A stretch of 64,000 bases of DNA from Flaccisagitta enflata. Lineage: Eukaryota; Chaetognatha; Sagittoidea; Aphragmophora. Positions 13,371 through 28,780 of this stretch are shown piece by piece. Position numbers and translations under genes: made by a program. Numbering within the stretch: position 1 is the stretch's first letter; every line of letters begins with the position of its first letter. The notes under the pieces are model-generated. The model was not told the DNA's origin. It ran no database searches and saw only the letters and a list, made by a program, of their open reading frames with translations. Location of the stretch: assembly GCA_965153355.1 (NCBI GenBank), contig OZ231126.1, positions 73,532,001 to 73,596,000 of the forward strand, written 5' to 3'.

Positions 13371-13499
13371 GAAGAAGAAGATAAAAAGAAATCCAATCCA
13401 AGGCATTGATTTTCGGCAAATTCTAAATTCGGTGAACACGGAATAAAAAGAAATGAGAGAAACTTTTGAGGTAAACAATGGAGGAAAAGGAGGTAAAAG

Positions 13500-13616
<117 letters not shown>

Positions 13617-14583
13617 GAGTGTGAGTTCATAGGCTGAAATAGACGGACAGACAGACAGGCAGATAGAGATGAAGAAAGTTTTTGATACTTTGTCAAAGAC
13701 GGAAGCAGACATAGCACGGTCAAATTCCGTTTTAACTGACCTGCCATTAACAGAATACTACCTGTAATAGATGTCTATTCTTGGCTCTACCAAGTTGTTT
13801 TCTTTTATTTTCCATATTTTATTTAAACATAATTCCACCTACACCAAGTATAAATTTTTGTTCCGTTAAAGCGGGATTGAACTGTGCAGACGAGTTATTC
13901 AAAGAGCGACCAACGCACACAAAGGCAGATAGACACACAGACCAGAGATTGGGAAGCATTGACAGTCGAGTGGTTAAGACTTTATACAGTTCGTTCTCCA
14001 CCGAAGCAAAGCATTCATTGCAGAAATCTTTGGATCTCTAAAACAAAGGTTTACAGTATATAAACTGCACTATTATAATCATTTTCAGAGATTGAATATC
14101 TTTTTTAGAGAAAAACAAAAGCATTAGTTTTCTTTTTGCATTTTGTACTCCTCAACCTTTACAACATCTTCCACAAGAAGTAGAAGAAATTGTTTTGTGC
14201 AATTTTATGCAGTTCTATGCAGTTATTATGTATGCTTTATTATAGGTTTGTTTTGATTGAGAACATAGGTTTTCTGAGATGATCAATGCTTGTTACAGGT
14301 GCTATAAAGAAACATTTCATGGTTTCAGTTTTCTAATATCATGAATGGCGATTTCTCTGTGAAAGACGTAGTTGCCGACTTCTCCAGAAAGAAAAACGCA
14401 GAGTAAGTAGAACTGCAGGTAAAAATTGAAATTGCGAGCTAATTTTTTTTCTCCCCAAAATGGAAAAAGTTTGAAGTTTTGGAGTTTTGGAGTTTTGGAG
14501 TTTTGGGAGGTTGGAACCGGAGGCAAAGTCTGGAACTGATTGAGGTCAAACGAGCTGCACCAACTTGGAATAAACACGAGGAA

Positions 14584-15776
<1,193 letters not shown>

Positions 15777-16322
15777 TGGGTTCAGCAGGGAACTCGAATT
15801 TATAAAAGAGGGAGGTTTGTAAAGAGCGACATTGGGACTGCACATATGGGAACGGGAAGATGTGAGAAATAGTGAGGAGGTTGTGGCTTTGGTTTGAGAC
15901 AGTCCATGTCAGAATAACTGATTGTAAAAATGTCAGATTATTAGAAATTTGAAATCTAAGAATATAACAGAATATCAGATTATCGGAATATTCTAATATC
16001 AGAATATCAGAAATGTATTGGGAATGGAATTTTTTGTTTTCACAATAACTAAATAAGTTTATCGATTTTAATCCGTACAACAAACAGAATAAATCGATAA
16101 TCACGATTTGAATAGAGTAGAACAAACAAACAAACAATCAACAACCAAATGATATGAATAGGAAAAAAGTGGCAGACGACAAGGAAAAGATTGAATTTCG
16201 ATGTATTCCGCGATGCGCAAAAACACAATTCACTTTCACATTCAAAACAAGAGAATAAACAGAAAAAGAATGACTCCGATTTTATCTGTTTATTCTTTTA
16301 ATCTTTTTTTCTTTTTTTCTTT

Positions 16323-16687
16323 TCTAGTTACGCACACGCAACTCTATAAGAGGCTTTGTCCGTCCATACGTTCATCTGTCCGTCCGTCCGTCCATCTGTC
16401 CGTCCGTCCGTCCGTCCATCCATCCGTCCGTCCGTCCGTCCATGCGTCCGTCCGTCCGTTCGTCCGTCCGTCCGTCTGTCTGTCCGTCCATGCGTCCGTG
16501 CGTCCGTCCGTCCATCCGTCCGTCCGTCCATCCGTCCGTCCATTACGCACGAGTTGAAAAGTGGAAAAACGAGCGTTTTAAATGCTTTTTTTGTGTATGT
16601 GTGTTGGGGGGGGGATGCGGTGTGGATGAGGGTTGCATTCCCCTGCCCATCCGTCCGCAACGATATTATGACCCCGCGTCACTTGTT
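16323..16687 (-). repeat. Structured repeat, subfamily N, with expanded GGAC tetranucleotide block
   Basis: On the minus strand: AACAAGTGACGCGGGGTCAT, AATATCGTTGCGGACGGATG, a body of about 100 bp, then about 170 bp of GGACGGATGGAC-type units, GACAAAGCCTCTTATAGAG and GTTGCGTGTGCGTAACT. The expanded block yields spurious open frames on both strands. Confidence 0.68.
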
Positions 16688-17216
16688 TTTTTCGCTGCGG
16701 GTTTTCCGTTTCATCGTTTTCGATTGCGATTTCGTGTGATACTTTTTTTTAAGGTTTTGGAGGCGAAGATAAGGAATGAATCTATCATCGTCGTCGGCAA
16801 CATGAAACGAATGTTATGTACTGAAAATCCGGTGCATACACACACGCACGAACGCACACACACAGACACAGACAGACAGACAGTCCGTCCACTGTCACAG
16901 TCTGCCCACTGCTAAACTCATTTTCATAGTTATTTAGGGCTCAAAATTGAGATCGATGAAAAATAAAGATTTTTGCGGAAAATGTGAAAAAATAAAAAAA
17001 ATTAAAAAATTCATAGCGCCTAAAGTATTGGTCCGACAGTGCCCTGATTTTTTTCAGAAGGTGTAAAAAAGTGCCCTCTTTCACCCTGTACCAATTTCAA
17101 CCCCAGCCTCGGGCGAGCCTAGTCGTGATTCAACTTCCTCAAAACATCTCAAGCTAAAATGGAAAAAATTAATTTCTAAGCGAAACTCAAAAAATCGAAA
17201 AACGTTTTTCGATTTT

Positions 17217-17355
17217 TTTCCCAATGATGTTGTAGTTATGATTGTCTGTGTGTGTGAATGAGCATGAGGGGGAGGGGGGGGGGGGTTTGGAATGGATGAG
17301 GGTTGTATGCCCTTACCAACTCATTTGCAACGATATTGTGACCCCGCGTCACTTA
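17217..17355 (-). repeat. Partial, decayed subfamily N repeat (left end on minus strand)
   Basis: On the minus strand: AAGTGACGCGGGGTCACAAT (hairpin intact), ATCGTTGCAAATGAGTTGG, then a C-rich body. The tetranucleotide block and the right end are missing. Confidence 0.5.
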
Positions 17356-18169
17356 AGGTTGGGGGAGAGGGGAGAAAGGGGATAAAGTAAAAGAGAGGAA
17401 AAGTTGAAGAAAGGGAATCTGAAAGGGAGAGGCTTCGATTGTCGTATCTTTTATGCCGATATGGAAAAGGGATTTGCAAGGATTTTTGGCTGGAAATTCG
17501 TGCGCGAAATCGTTTTGTCTGTCACGGATTCAAATAAGAAAAAAAAAAAGGATGGAAGATAGGAGGATGAAACCAGGAAGAAGAATGAAGAAGATGGACA
17601 TTTCTCCGGGGGAATACGGACAACGATGCCCTCATTCAGAATGCAGCACAGAAACATATTCAACGTAATGTGTTCATGGTTAGGCTGGCGACAACGCACA
17701 AGTTATAGATATGAGGCCAGGTGTTCGAGTTCATTGAGCTACAACAACTTCTCATTTTTGTGTTCGAAATAAGCACTTGCAATTAAGATACGCGATAGAA
17801 CAGAATTTTTGCTTTGTCACTTGGTCAGATGTGTTATATGTGTCAGATGTGTCAGATGTGAAATATGTTTCGGGTGCCTAATCAGGACTCAATTTTGAAT
17901 AAAAGGGCCTTGAGACAAAAGAAACTATTTCCATGTCACACCTTCATTTTCCATTGTTCATAACTTCCTTGCCGTCATCCTTGATGAAAAACGGGTCAAA
18001 ATACCAGATTTTCCTCCTCTTCCCCCTTCCCCCTCCCCCCCTCCAAAAAAAAAACCCCAAAAAACTGAAGCTATAAACCCAAAAAAATTCATGACAGAAA
18101 GACCGAGAGAAATGGCGATTGGTCAGCAAAAGGATTTAACCAGCGCAGAGGAAAACGGATTGAGTCATA

Positions 18170-18757
18170 CTATCTTGGAAAAAATAAAAGTCCAGGACGT
18201 TTTGTCATATCATACCTTTGATATATATGATTTGATATGAAAATTGGTGACAAAAATGGAGCTAATAAACAGGGCTAGCAAATGGTGACAAGCTGAGACT
18301 AATTGCGTTGTTCATTTAGATTTTACATCAAAATAAGTGGAAGTGTTGATTTTTGGAAATTGACACGAAACTTGAATAGATTATAAATGCATGACGTTTT
18401 GTTACAGTGTTGCTTCGATATGCAAAATTTGAAAGGAAAATCAATGACCATTTTGAAGCTCTTGATCAGGGCTATCTACTGCAGCCAAGCAGAGACTCAT
18501 AGCTCTATTCGTTTTGATTCTACATCAAAAACAGTGAGAAGGTTCAATCTCAGAAATTGTTAAAAATTGTGTAGGGGCATCATACTTCAAAATGGCATTA
18601 TACTCTTTACCAAAATATACCCTTACAGATGCGAGCGGTTTCTAAACTCTAAAAAGGTTATTTTAAACACTGGGCTTATAAAATAGTCATTATTCTATCA
18701 GATTTGAAATGAAATCATTTTTTTATCCAGCTTGGACTTTTATTTTTTCCAAGATAG
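18170..18757. mobile_element. 588-bp MITE, CTATCTTGG family, TA target
   Basis: Inverted ends CTATCTTGGAAAAAATAAAA (left) and the complement ending CCAAGATAG (right), flanked by TA at 18168-18169 and 18758-18759. The interior has two diverged direct copies of about 200 bp (from ACGTTTTGTCATATC and ACGTTTTGTTACAG). No transposase frame. The ends resemble those at 34250-34846 and 37933-38613. Confidence 0.72.
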
Positions 18758-18957
18758 TAGATGGAGAATCATTAATACTTCTTAAAAATTCTTAATGCTT
18801 ATTTGTATTAATACGGAGAGAGAAAGAAGACAATGAGGGAAACACAAGATTAAGGTGACGAAAAAAAAGCATGTTGCGGTTGATCGGCATTCATCTACAG
18901 AAAACGCATCCGAAATGTTTTTTGTTATTTTTTCTATTTGGTTGCTGGACTTGCTCG

Positions 18958-19135
18958 CCACTTTCAGAGAGGATTCATTCAGTCTATTCATCTGTCCATT
19001 TGTCCGTCCATTCGTTCGTTCATTCATCGGTCCATTAATCTGTCTTGTTAAGATGGAAAGTGTTATTAAAACGAGCATTCCCGCTCATACCCACGTCCAC
19101 GGCCACGACAACATCGTATATCCGGGTTAATATTT
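18958..19135. repeat. Strongly decayed B/N-type repeat
   Basis: TCATCTGTCCATTTGTCCG and a TTCGTTCGTTCATTCATCGG block recall the tetranucleotide body on the minus strand; ACGAGCATTCCCGCTC follows. Ends are not recognisable. Confidence 0.3.
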
Positions 19136-19317
19136 GTACTGTGACGTTTACAGTTGTTGTTTCCTGGTTAGTCCTCCAGACTGTTTGCTGATGCCACATG
19201 ATTATACTAGTATTAATAGTATTTATTATCAGTAACTCGGTGACTGGTTTGTTTACCAACTGCTTGTTTGGCCATTGGCGTTGGAATGGAACTGAGTAGA
19301 AATCGATTCAAGATCGC

Positions 19318-19550
<233 letters not shown>

Positions 19551-19691
19551 ACAGACAGAGAGACAGAGACTGGAAGCTGAAAGAGAAAAACGAGAGGAGT
19601 GGCGAGTTTGTGGTTCGTTGGAGCGTAAAATAAATTGGAATCAGTATTTGGAGCTGTTTGCTGATGTGCGATAATTGCAAAAACTGCAGCT

Positions 19692-20322
19692 AAGGTGCGA
19701 TATCGCACCCTAGCAGCAAAGACAACAACTCATTATTCATTTTGATTTACAAAGGAGTAATTATATTAGAACTTCACTGGATGTTCCTATATCTTCTGAA
19801 AAAATGATGCATTTGAGTTATTAAGTCTTTACAATACAAACAAGCCCGACCGGGAAACGATGCGTCCGGGCTGTGTCTCTGCGTGTATTGATCATGTGAC
19901 ATATATAGAGAGACAGATGGACTAACAGACGGGTGAAATGACTACGCAGTAAAGGAGGCTCTCAAAACATGCTGGTTGATCATTTGTTTCAGTATAGGAT
20001 CTCACCGCGGCCAAAAACAGCCAAGAAATGCGGTTTTTGCACTTGCGCAGCGTACGTACCAAGGGAAGGACCAACGGATGGACAGACCCTCTTATAGAGA
20101 TACAAGGATGCATCCTAAAAACACAAACTTTCATGCACTATTTGAATGCTCATTTCATTATAATTTCTTTTGATTTGCTAAAAAAAATCCAGCCATTAAT
20201 TTTCTCACAGCAAAAGTGCCATTATCAATCATATCCCCGGAAAATGATAGAAAAATAGTAAAAATAAATAGATTAGAAAAAAAAGTGAAGATAGCTGAGA
20301 TGCGATATCGCACCTTAGCCTT
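19692..20322. other. Interval bounded by two copies of a GGTGCGATATCGCACC palindrome
   Basis: GCTAAGGTGCGATATCGCAC at 19689 and GCTGAGATGCGATATCGCAC at 20294 are the same short palindrome, alike in orientation. GGTGCGA is the subfamily A inverted repeat. Between lies a tetranucleotide block and right end (GGACAGACCCTCTTATAGAG, GGATGCATCCTAAAAA near 20070-20118). It may be a rearranged element. Confidence 0.35.
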
Positions 20323-20622
20323 GACTGTTTTTTTTTACCGGACCTCAGCAATCCCCCCAGCATTTGTTCCCGCGCCATCGCTTCTCATGGATTTATGATG
20401 AAGGATGCCTTTCACGCGCAAATCGAGATAATCAACTTTATCGATTCAAATTGTGAATTTCCATTTTTTTTTCTCGTTATAATATAATTGCATCGAAACT
20501 GTTGATACTGTTGCTTTTTCTATGAAGTTGGATGATGGACCTTTTTATATGTGAAATGAAACACTGCTTGGGCCGTAAATCCAATTAGAGCGAGAATGAA
20601 GGCAAAGGGAAAAAAGATAGAT

Positions 20623-20848
20623 GACAAGTAACGCAGGTTTACAATATCGTTAGGGACAAGTGAGAAGGAGCATACAACCCCTCTTCTTCCCACTCCCCTC
20701 CTACACGCACAAGCACACAAAATCATAACCACAGCAACTTAAATGTGGGTTTTCCCTAATTATCACTCGAGCATCACGGACGGACCAACGAATGGACGGA
20801 CCAATGGACGGACATATCCTCTTACAAAGTCCCAAGTCCGCAACAAAC
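20623..20848 (+). repeat. Structured repeat, subfamily N, diverged
   Basis: GACAAGTAACGCAGGTTAC shows stem GTAAC/GTTAC, a matched double change from GTGAC/GTCAC. Then CAATATCGTTAGGGACAAG, a body with CACAAAATCATAACC, a GGACCAACG block, and AAGTCCGCAACAAAC. The left inverted repeat has two mismatches to the right one, so this copy looks old. Confidence 0.58.
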
Positions 20849-21477
20849 TAGGTTTGGTGTCCGTGAAAACATCGGCGTTTGGTCCAGGATGAAGCAAGAG
20901 CAAGGGTGTGATAGAGGAACGTTAGACGAATGTACAGACCAATGGATGAAGTAACGGACGGACCGATCATGCGGGGTATAAACACAACCACTCGTCATTT
21001 CGTCATTTATCGACAAAGCAAATAAAATAGAACTCAAAGGACCCTCTTACCTTTACATTCTCGATTACAAGGTAACGTAATTCGATACCATTCGCAGATT
21101 TATCGAGTTTGCGTGGAAATATGACAGGATTGTTGAAGGTATCGATAGTATCGATACAATCTACACACATAGGTTAACTTTTTTGTTCAAGCGCACGCAC
21201 CCGATTTCATGAGACACTTCATCCCTCCGTCGTTTATTCCATTTGTCTGTAACACTGAGTGATGGCGAGGGGTTTCAATGCTGACAATCCTGCTCAAATG
21301 TACAGGTCTTCTGAGGTTATCTTGAGAGTAATTTTAAGCTTTACCTGCATGACTTTGACCTCAATAATATCTCGACATACATCCATTAGCCTTTTTGGCT
21401 AGGTTGAATAATTGTATTGATACTCGTTTTTAGGGAATATGTTTTTTGAATCAATAAATGGAACGGAAGATTAGAAA

Positions 21478-21635
21478 ACAAGGCCGGATACACGGCAATC
21501 CAGTCGCGGACGGTTGGGCAGAAGCAGTAATGCGAAAACCGCTTGGAATTCAAAAATGTGATGGACGGACGGACCGACCTACCGACCTACCGACCGACAC
21601 GGCAAGGTGTAGAGTCGCGTGTCCGCGACTAAAAA
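21478..21635 (+). repeat. Structured repeat, subfamily B, head-to-tail with an A copy
   Basis: AACAAGGCCGGATACACGGC (stem GCCG/CGGC), CCAGTCGCGGACGGTTGGG, a short body with AACCGCTTGGAATTCAAAA, ACCGACCTACC block, GGCAAGGTGTAGAGTCGCG and TGTCCGCGACTAAAAA. Its A-run runs straight into the AACAAG of the next element. Confidence 0.75.
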
Positions 21636-21752
21636 CAAGGCCAAGTAGGCCAATAAGGTGCGACGTGTCGATCGTCAAACAAATGGGTTACCGACAGACA
21701 GACAGACAGACGGACACAGGCAGTAATAGAAGTGGTTTGTCGCACCTAAAAA
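21634..21752 (+). repeat. Structured repeat, subfamily A
   Basis: AACAAGGCCAAGTAGGCCAA, TAAGGTGCGACGTGTCG, ACAGACAG-type body, GACACAGGCAGTAATAGAAG and TTTGTCGCACCTAAAAA. It shares the left 30 bp and the right 12 bp with 403-528, while the middle differs in length. Confidence 0.72.
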
Positions 21753-22098
21753 GGAAACATCTACAGTAGGCTCTATGGATATCCGATGGAAAGTCGAAGC
21801 GAAGCAAACTTGCCTTTATCTTATATTCATAGACAGAAAAAGCCGCTAATTGCTTTTTCCGAAAGTCAGACCTACTTAAAGGTTTTTATTATTTCAGCTA
21901 AGCTCATTTCTATTGAACGCAAACGCCCACATCTCCTTGACTTATGCTTTCTAAAGTTGGCTATTCGATTTGAGTGAAATCCTCATTTGAATCTACAAGA
22001 AAGCGATGTATGAAACTGAAATGTTCAGGGCTGATATCTGTGTGCTGTCTTCTTTCGCCTTTATACACTCGAGAATACGGACAAGATATGTGTGTGAA

Positions 22099-22227
<129 letters not shown>

Positions 22228-22525
22228 CAAACACACATATAGACAGATAGACAGACAGACACATACAGAAAGAGAGAGACAATTTTGAACGACATGATTT
22301 TTTTTGCATAAGCACCTTTGCAAATCAAATTTGAATCATGATGATAAACGATAAACTCTGAATGATTTAGATGAAATCAGGCGCAAGAAAAAAAAAAAAA
22401 AGAAAAAAAAGGAAAAAAAAATTTTGCAATTTGTTTTCGCATATTATTATGCAATAACTATCCATCACGTTTTGATTTATCAATCAAACGGTGATAGTGT
22501 TAGTCACGTGCAATCAGAATGAGGC

Positions 22526-22735
22526 AATGCAATGCAATGCAATGCAATGCAATGTCGTCACACTTTCACTAAACAGAAATCGGAACAGGATTAAGAGGGA
22601 GCAAAGTAACAAAACTTTAGTGTAAAGTTTCTATAACTTGAGTTTCATCATGATCATCATCATCATCATCATCATCATCATGATCATGATGATCATGATC
22701 ATCATCATCATCATCATCATCATGATCATGATCAA
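22526..22735 (+). repeat. (AATGC)n and (ATC)n short arrays
   Basis: Six GCAATG-register pentamers at 22526-22552, and an ATC/GATCATG mixture at 22647-22733 that is partly palindromic. 22736-23290 has a GGCC-rich patch at 22780-22815 and no gene. Confidence 0.75.
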
Positions 22736-23294
22736 GTATTGATCAGGGGCCTGAAGAGGCCTATACACCCTATAAAAATTATAGGGGCCCGGCCCTCAGG
22801 GGGGCCAGGTGGGCCTCTCAATCGTCATAGAAATGAAGAGGTAAGAAAGGGGAAAAGGGGAAAAAGGAAAAGAAAAAAGGAAAAAGAAAAAAAAAAGAAA
22901 AATCAAAAGCCCTGAGGGAATAATGTGCGAGTGCAAAACCAAGCCCATAGCTTATATTTTTTTCTATTTTTGTTACAGAGCTTAATTCAACACTTGTTCG
23001 GATTTTCTTCTCCAGATTGAATGTAAAGTCTGAAAAGTAACCAAAAAGAACCTGTATATCAACTTTATACCTGCAGGCCTCTGGTATTGATAAGATGAAG
23101 ATGAAGATGAAATTTGAATGGTTGTCAGTCTATACCTTTGGTCCATAACAGTCCAAATTTCCTCACACTGGGCCGACTAGAAGTATGCATTCCATCCTTT
23201 TCATGCATGCTATGCTATGACAATAATATTTAAACAGGTGTTATTCGGTACATAGTTTATTCCAGTACAAGCTATCTGAGGAAAATCTCTGAAA

Positions 23295-23621
23295 AACAAG
23301 CCCAAGAGGGCAACAGTCGCGTGCATCTGGAAATGACAAAAAAAAAGAGCAAAAACATCTTGAAATGTTAAGAATGTTAAAAAATGTAAAGAAATGCTGA
23401 ATAATGTTAAAAAATGTTAAAAAATGTTAGAGAATGTTAAAAGAATGTTAAAAATTTTAAAAAAGTTTAAAAAATATTTAAAAAATGTTTAGAGATGTTA
23501 AAAAATGTTAAAAAATGTTAAAAGATGTTAAGAAACATTAAAAACGATCAAAATTAAAAAAATGTTACGGACCTACCGACCGGCAGAGCAAGGTGTAGAG
23601 TCGCGTGCACGCGACTAAAAA
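23295..23621 (+). repeat. Structured repeat, subfamily L, body of GTTAAAAAAT units
   Basis: AACAAGCCCAAGAGGGCAAC folds as GCCC/GGGC; then AGTCGCGTGCATC, about 220 bp of degenerate TGTTAAAAAA units, CGGACCTACCGACC, CAAGGTGTAG and AGTCGCGTGCACGCGACT plus AAAAA. The right end is a perfect 18-bp palindrome. Confidence 0.7.
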
Positions 23622-24230
23622 TACGCCCAACCGATCCACCACCAAACGGAGCCTCATGCAGAGGTGCGTTAGTCTGTTGGTCAGTTAATTGGTAAGCCTG
23701 TCCGGAGGTAATTCGCATGAACGACCGGACAAGCTTGCATGTGCTGGTCAAAATCGGACCCATTTCATCGGGCAAAGCAGAAAAAAAAAAGTTCTTGGAT
23801 GAATGACATTTGAGCTTTGCCTAGATTGCGCTGCACAAAACATAGCGTATTTCATATTCCGACTCCAATTCTCGTAAAATCATTGAAAGTCATGTAATTG
23901 TTTAGCAAATTGCCATGTTTGTGTTGCGCAAAATGGAGCGCAATTCCAATTCTCCAATTCCCAGATTCTCGTAAAATCATTTATAATGAATTATGAATAA
24001 TGACATTTAACGAAAAATCACTAAATTGCCATTTGTTCCCTTTTGTGCCTCCGGAAATTTGATGAAAAATGCTCATTAATGATGGAAAACGTGATTGAAA
24101 GCGGAAAAGGAGGGAAAAAGTAATTGTGGAACAAAGAGAAAAATGGAACTAGACTGAAAATGAACCAGAGAGAATGGGAAAAGAATATGCACGTGCGCGC
24201 GCGAGTGTGTGTGTGTGTGTTCTTGAGATA

Positions 24231-27200
24231 CAGTACCGGAATCAAAGAACTGGTGATAAGGAGGGAAGCCATATCTCTCTAATTACAATGATATGAGATC
24301 TGAAATTTTTCTGTGGTGTGCACCTATAGTACCCCCACCCCCCGTAAGGGTTTGGAGCTGTTCCGGGCATTTTTTGTTTTTGGTTGTCAAAAATTTTTTA
24401 TTTCTTAAAATCACTATTGTAGGCCAAAAAATTTGTTTCAAAATTTTATTTTTATGTTACATGTAGTCAATACCCAGAGCTACAAATTTCATTTTTTGAA
24501 AAATATTTTTGGCCAATTTTTAAGGGAATGGCACTAAAAAAAACAAAATTTCAAAAAAATGAAAAATTGCTATATTTTCTAAAATAATTGGCTTAGCATG
24601 ATAATTTTTGGCATGGAAGTAGTCCTGAGAACCCCTCATGTGTATGCAAAATTTCAAGTCCCATACTTGAATTTTAAAGGAGTTATGGGATTTTGAAATT
24701 TTGATAATTTTTGGTAAAAAACATTTTTTCTTATAAAATTTTTTTTTGTGAACCATTTTTCATGAAATTTCATAGACAAACAAAGTAATTGATATTTTTT
24801 GGCTTCCAAAAAAAATTTGGGCACTGCGACCCCTTAAGAAAATTTTTTTTTCTCAAAAATTGCTAAAATTGGCTATTTTTCTAGGTTGAATAAAAACTGT
24901 TCCTGTTATCCGATCAACTTCATTTTTGGAGGGATTATCAACCTACATCTGCAGTAACTATGTTTCAAATTTCAAGTAAATCGGATAATTCGTTCCGGAG
25001 ATATTCAAGTTCAAAGTGGAAAGGGCGAGTTAAAATCACTGTTTCTGTGGTATTTTAATGATAAGTCTTTATTGACGGTTAGCTACAAGTGTCTCAAAAA
25101 GGTAATGTTTAATCGGTATGAATAAAGTCATTCCAAAATTGTTGCAAATAGGTGTGGAATATGTCCATGCAGCATAACCAACCTATTATTGGATTTCACA
25201 GTCTCTAGATAAATAGGCACAAAATAAACTGCAAAAATGCCTTTTTGGCATTTTTGTCACATTTTTCAAGTGTAATGCATATCAAACGACATCTCCATCC
25301 CCAAATTTTGTGGCATAGTAGTCTCATGATAGAGGTTGTGGATGTCCTCAAAAATTTATTCATTTCAGCTTCATGCTTTTGCCATGTAACTTTGGTTTAG
25401 TAATGGCTAAAATCGCTGATTCTGTGGAATTTTAATAATAAGTCTTTATAGCTACAAGTGTCATAAAAATGAAATAAAGTCATTCCACCAGTGTTGCAAA
25501 TAGGTGTATAATATGTCCATGCAGCATAGTCCCCCAAAATTTCAGGATTTCACAGTCGCTAAAATTTTAGTTAACAAAAATTCTGTAAAAAATGCTGTAT
25601 TTTGGCAATTTTTGAAACAGTTTTGGGGCGTAATGCAGATTAAACGACATCTCCATCCCCAACTTTTTTGTGGGATGGTAGAACATGATAAGACAGATCT
25701 CTCCCCAAAAATATATTCATTTCTCACATGCTTTTAGCACAAAAATTTTGGTTAAAAATGGTATAAAATGTGATTTTTTGAATTTTTAAAGCTGTTTTGG
25801 GGGTATAATGTATATTAACTATTAATCCATCCTGTAAATTTTGTGGTAGAGTCCATGATAGGACAGATGTCCCCCCAAAAATCTACTCATTTCCGTCACG
25901 CTTTAAACACAATAATTTTGGTTTAAAATGGCAAAATATGCAATTTTTTGGGGTGAATGCATATTAAACGACATCCCCACCCCCAAATTTTTTGTGCTTA
26001 AAGCGTAACGGAAATTAATAAATTTTTGGGGACATCTGGTCCCATCATGACTACATGCCATGTGTGCCTAGATGGGAATGTCGCTTTAATATGCAATTCA
26101 CTCCCCAAAAAACAGCTTTAAAAAATTCTAAAAATTGCATTTTTTGCCATTTTAAACCAAAATTTTTGTGCTTAAAGCGTGAAGGAAATGAATAAATTTT
26201 TGGGGGGAGATCTGTCCTATCATGGACTACCATGCCACAAAAAGTTTGGAGATGGGGATGTCGTTTATTATGCAGTACACCCCAAAAACAGATTAAAAAT
26301 CTCAAAATCACACTTTTGGCCGTTTCTAAACCAAAAATTTTGTGTTTAAAGGATGGAAATGAATAAATTTTTTGGAAGAGATCTGTCCTATCATGGACTA
26401 CTATGCCAGTAAAAATTTGGGGTTGGGGATGTCGTTTAATATGCATTACACTCCCAAAACAGTATAAAAATTCAAAATCGGCATTTTTGCATTTCAAACT
26501 GGGGCAATTTTTAGCTTAAAGCATGCTTGAAATGAATAAATTTTGGGGGACATCTCATGTCCTATCATATTCAATTATGCCACAAAAATTTGGGGATGGG
26601 GATGTCGTTTGATATGGTATTACACTTGAAAATAATGTGAGAGGCAATATGTGCATTTTTAGAAGTTTATATATTTCATTATCTAGAGATCTGAAATCCA
26701 AAAATTTTTGCTGGTTATGCTGCAGGGACATATTCCACACCTATTTGCAACAATCCTGGAATGACTTTATTCATGCCAATTAAACATTACCCTTTTGAGA
26801 CACTTGTAGCCAACCGTAAATAATGACATCAATAAAATACCACAGAAACAGTGATTTTAGCTTTTCATTTTCCACTTTGAACTCCAGACATATCCGGGAA
26901 CGAATTATCCATACTTACTTGAAATTTGAAACATAGTTACCAAAAGATGTGTAGGCTGATAATCTTCTCCAAAATGAAGTTGATCGGGATAACAGTGGAA
27001 CAGTTTTTATTCAACCCAAAAATAGCCACTTAGTAATTTTTGAGAAAAATTTTCAAGGGGTTCTAGTGCTCAATTTTTTTGGAAGCCAAAAATATCAATT
27101 ACTTTATTTATCCATGAAATTTCATGAAAAATGGTTCACAAAAAAAATTTGATAAGAAAAAATATTTTTTACCAAAAATTATCAAATTTCAAAATCCTAT

Positions 27201-27639
27201 AATTTTAAATTCAAGTATGGGACTTGAAATTTTGCATACACACCAAGGGTTCTCAGGACTACTTTCATGCCAAAAATTATTATGCTAAGCCAATTATTTT
27301 AGAAAATATAGCACTTTTCATTTTGAAATTTTGTTTAGTGCCATTCCCTTAAAAATTGGCCAAAAATATTTTTCAAAAAATGAAATTTCTAGAAGCTCTG
27401 GGTATTGACTACATAATATAAAAATAAAATTTTGAAACAAATTTTTTGGTTTACAATAGTGATTTAAGAAATAAAAATTTCTGACAATCAAAAACAAAAA
27501 TGCCTGGAACAGCTCCATACCCTTACGGGGGGTGGGGGTACTATAGGTGCACACCACAGAAAAATTTCAGATCTCATATCATTGTAATTGGAGAGATATG
27601 GCTTCCCTCCTTATCACCAGTTCTTTGATTCCGGTACTG
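24231..27639. mobile_element. 3.4-kb palindromic (foldback) TIR element, TA target
   Basis: The ends CAGTACCGGAATCAAAGAAC (24231) and the complement ending CCGGTACTG (27639) are flanked by TA. The arms match for nearly their full length: the CACCTATAGTACCCCCACC stretch near 24320 returns inverted near 27540, and the centre lies near 25983. The inner arms contain a tandem unit of about 174 bp (seen at 25988, 26161, 26337 and 26510, and mirrored in the left arm). I saw no transposase frame. The TA flank and CAGT start fit Tc1/mariner ends, but the size and full palindromy are unusual. An RNA read through it would form a hairpin with arms of about 1.7 kb. Confidence 0.75.
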
Positions 27640-27674
27640 TATGTAGTTCTTGAAGAAAAACAAAGTGTGAAGAA

Positions 27675-27740
27675 ATGGCCGACCGAAAGACGGAAAGGCA
27701 GGCATAGCGGGTTTTAGAGCCGCGTGCACGCAACGAAAGA
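27675..27740 (+). repeat. Right-end fragment of an L/B structured repeat
   Basis: GGCCGACCGAAAGACGG, then CATAGCGGGTTTTAGAGC and CGCGTGCACGCAACG. It sits 35 bp past the giant palindrome and has no left half. Confidence 0.45.
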
Positions 27741-27845
27741 AATTCCAGGCAGTAACAATTCTTTTTTCGGGCCTATGAAGATGATGGCACGTTGAAGGTT
27801 GTGTGGTGAAAAAAGATGTGCAACGGCACAGAGAGACAGAAAAGA

Positions 27846-28577
<732 letters not shown>

Positions 28578-28725
28578 GTCCCCTTCACCGCCAACAACAA
28601 CATCATTGACCGAGACGGACACATTCAAACACAAACAATCCGTTTTTTTTTTCTTTCATGCCCCATTTGCGCAGCGCCCAGAGTTAGTTGCTAGACAAAT
28701 GGTCTGACGCAGAACTGGTCAGTAA

Positions 28726-28728
<3 letters not shown>

Positions 28729-28780
<52 letters not shown>

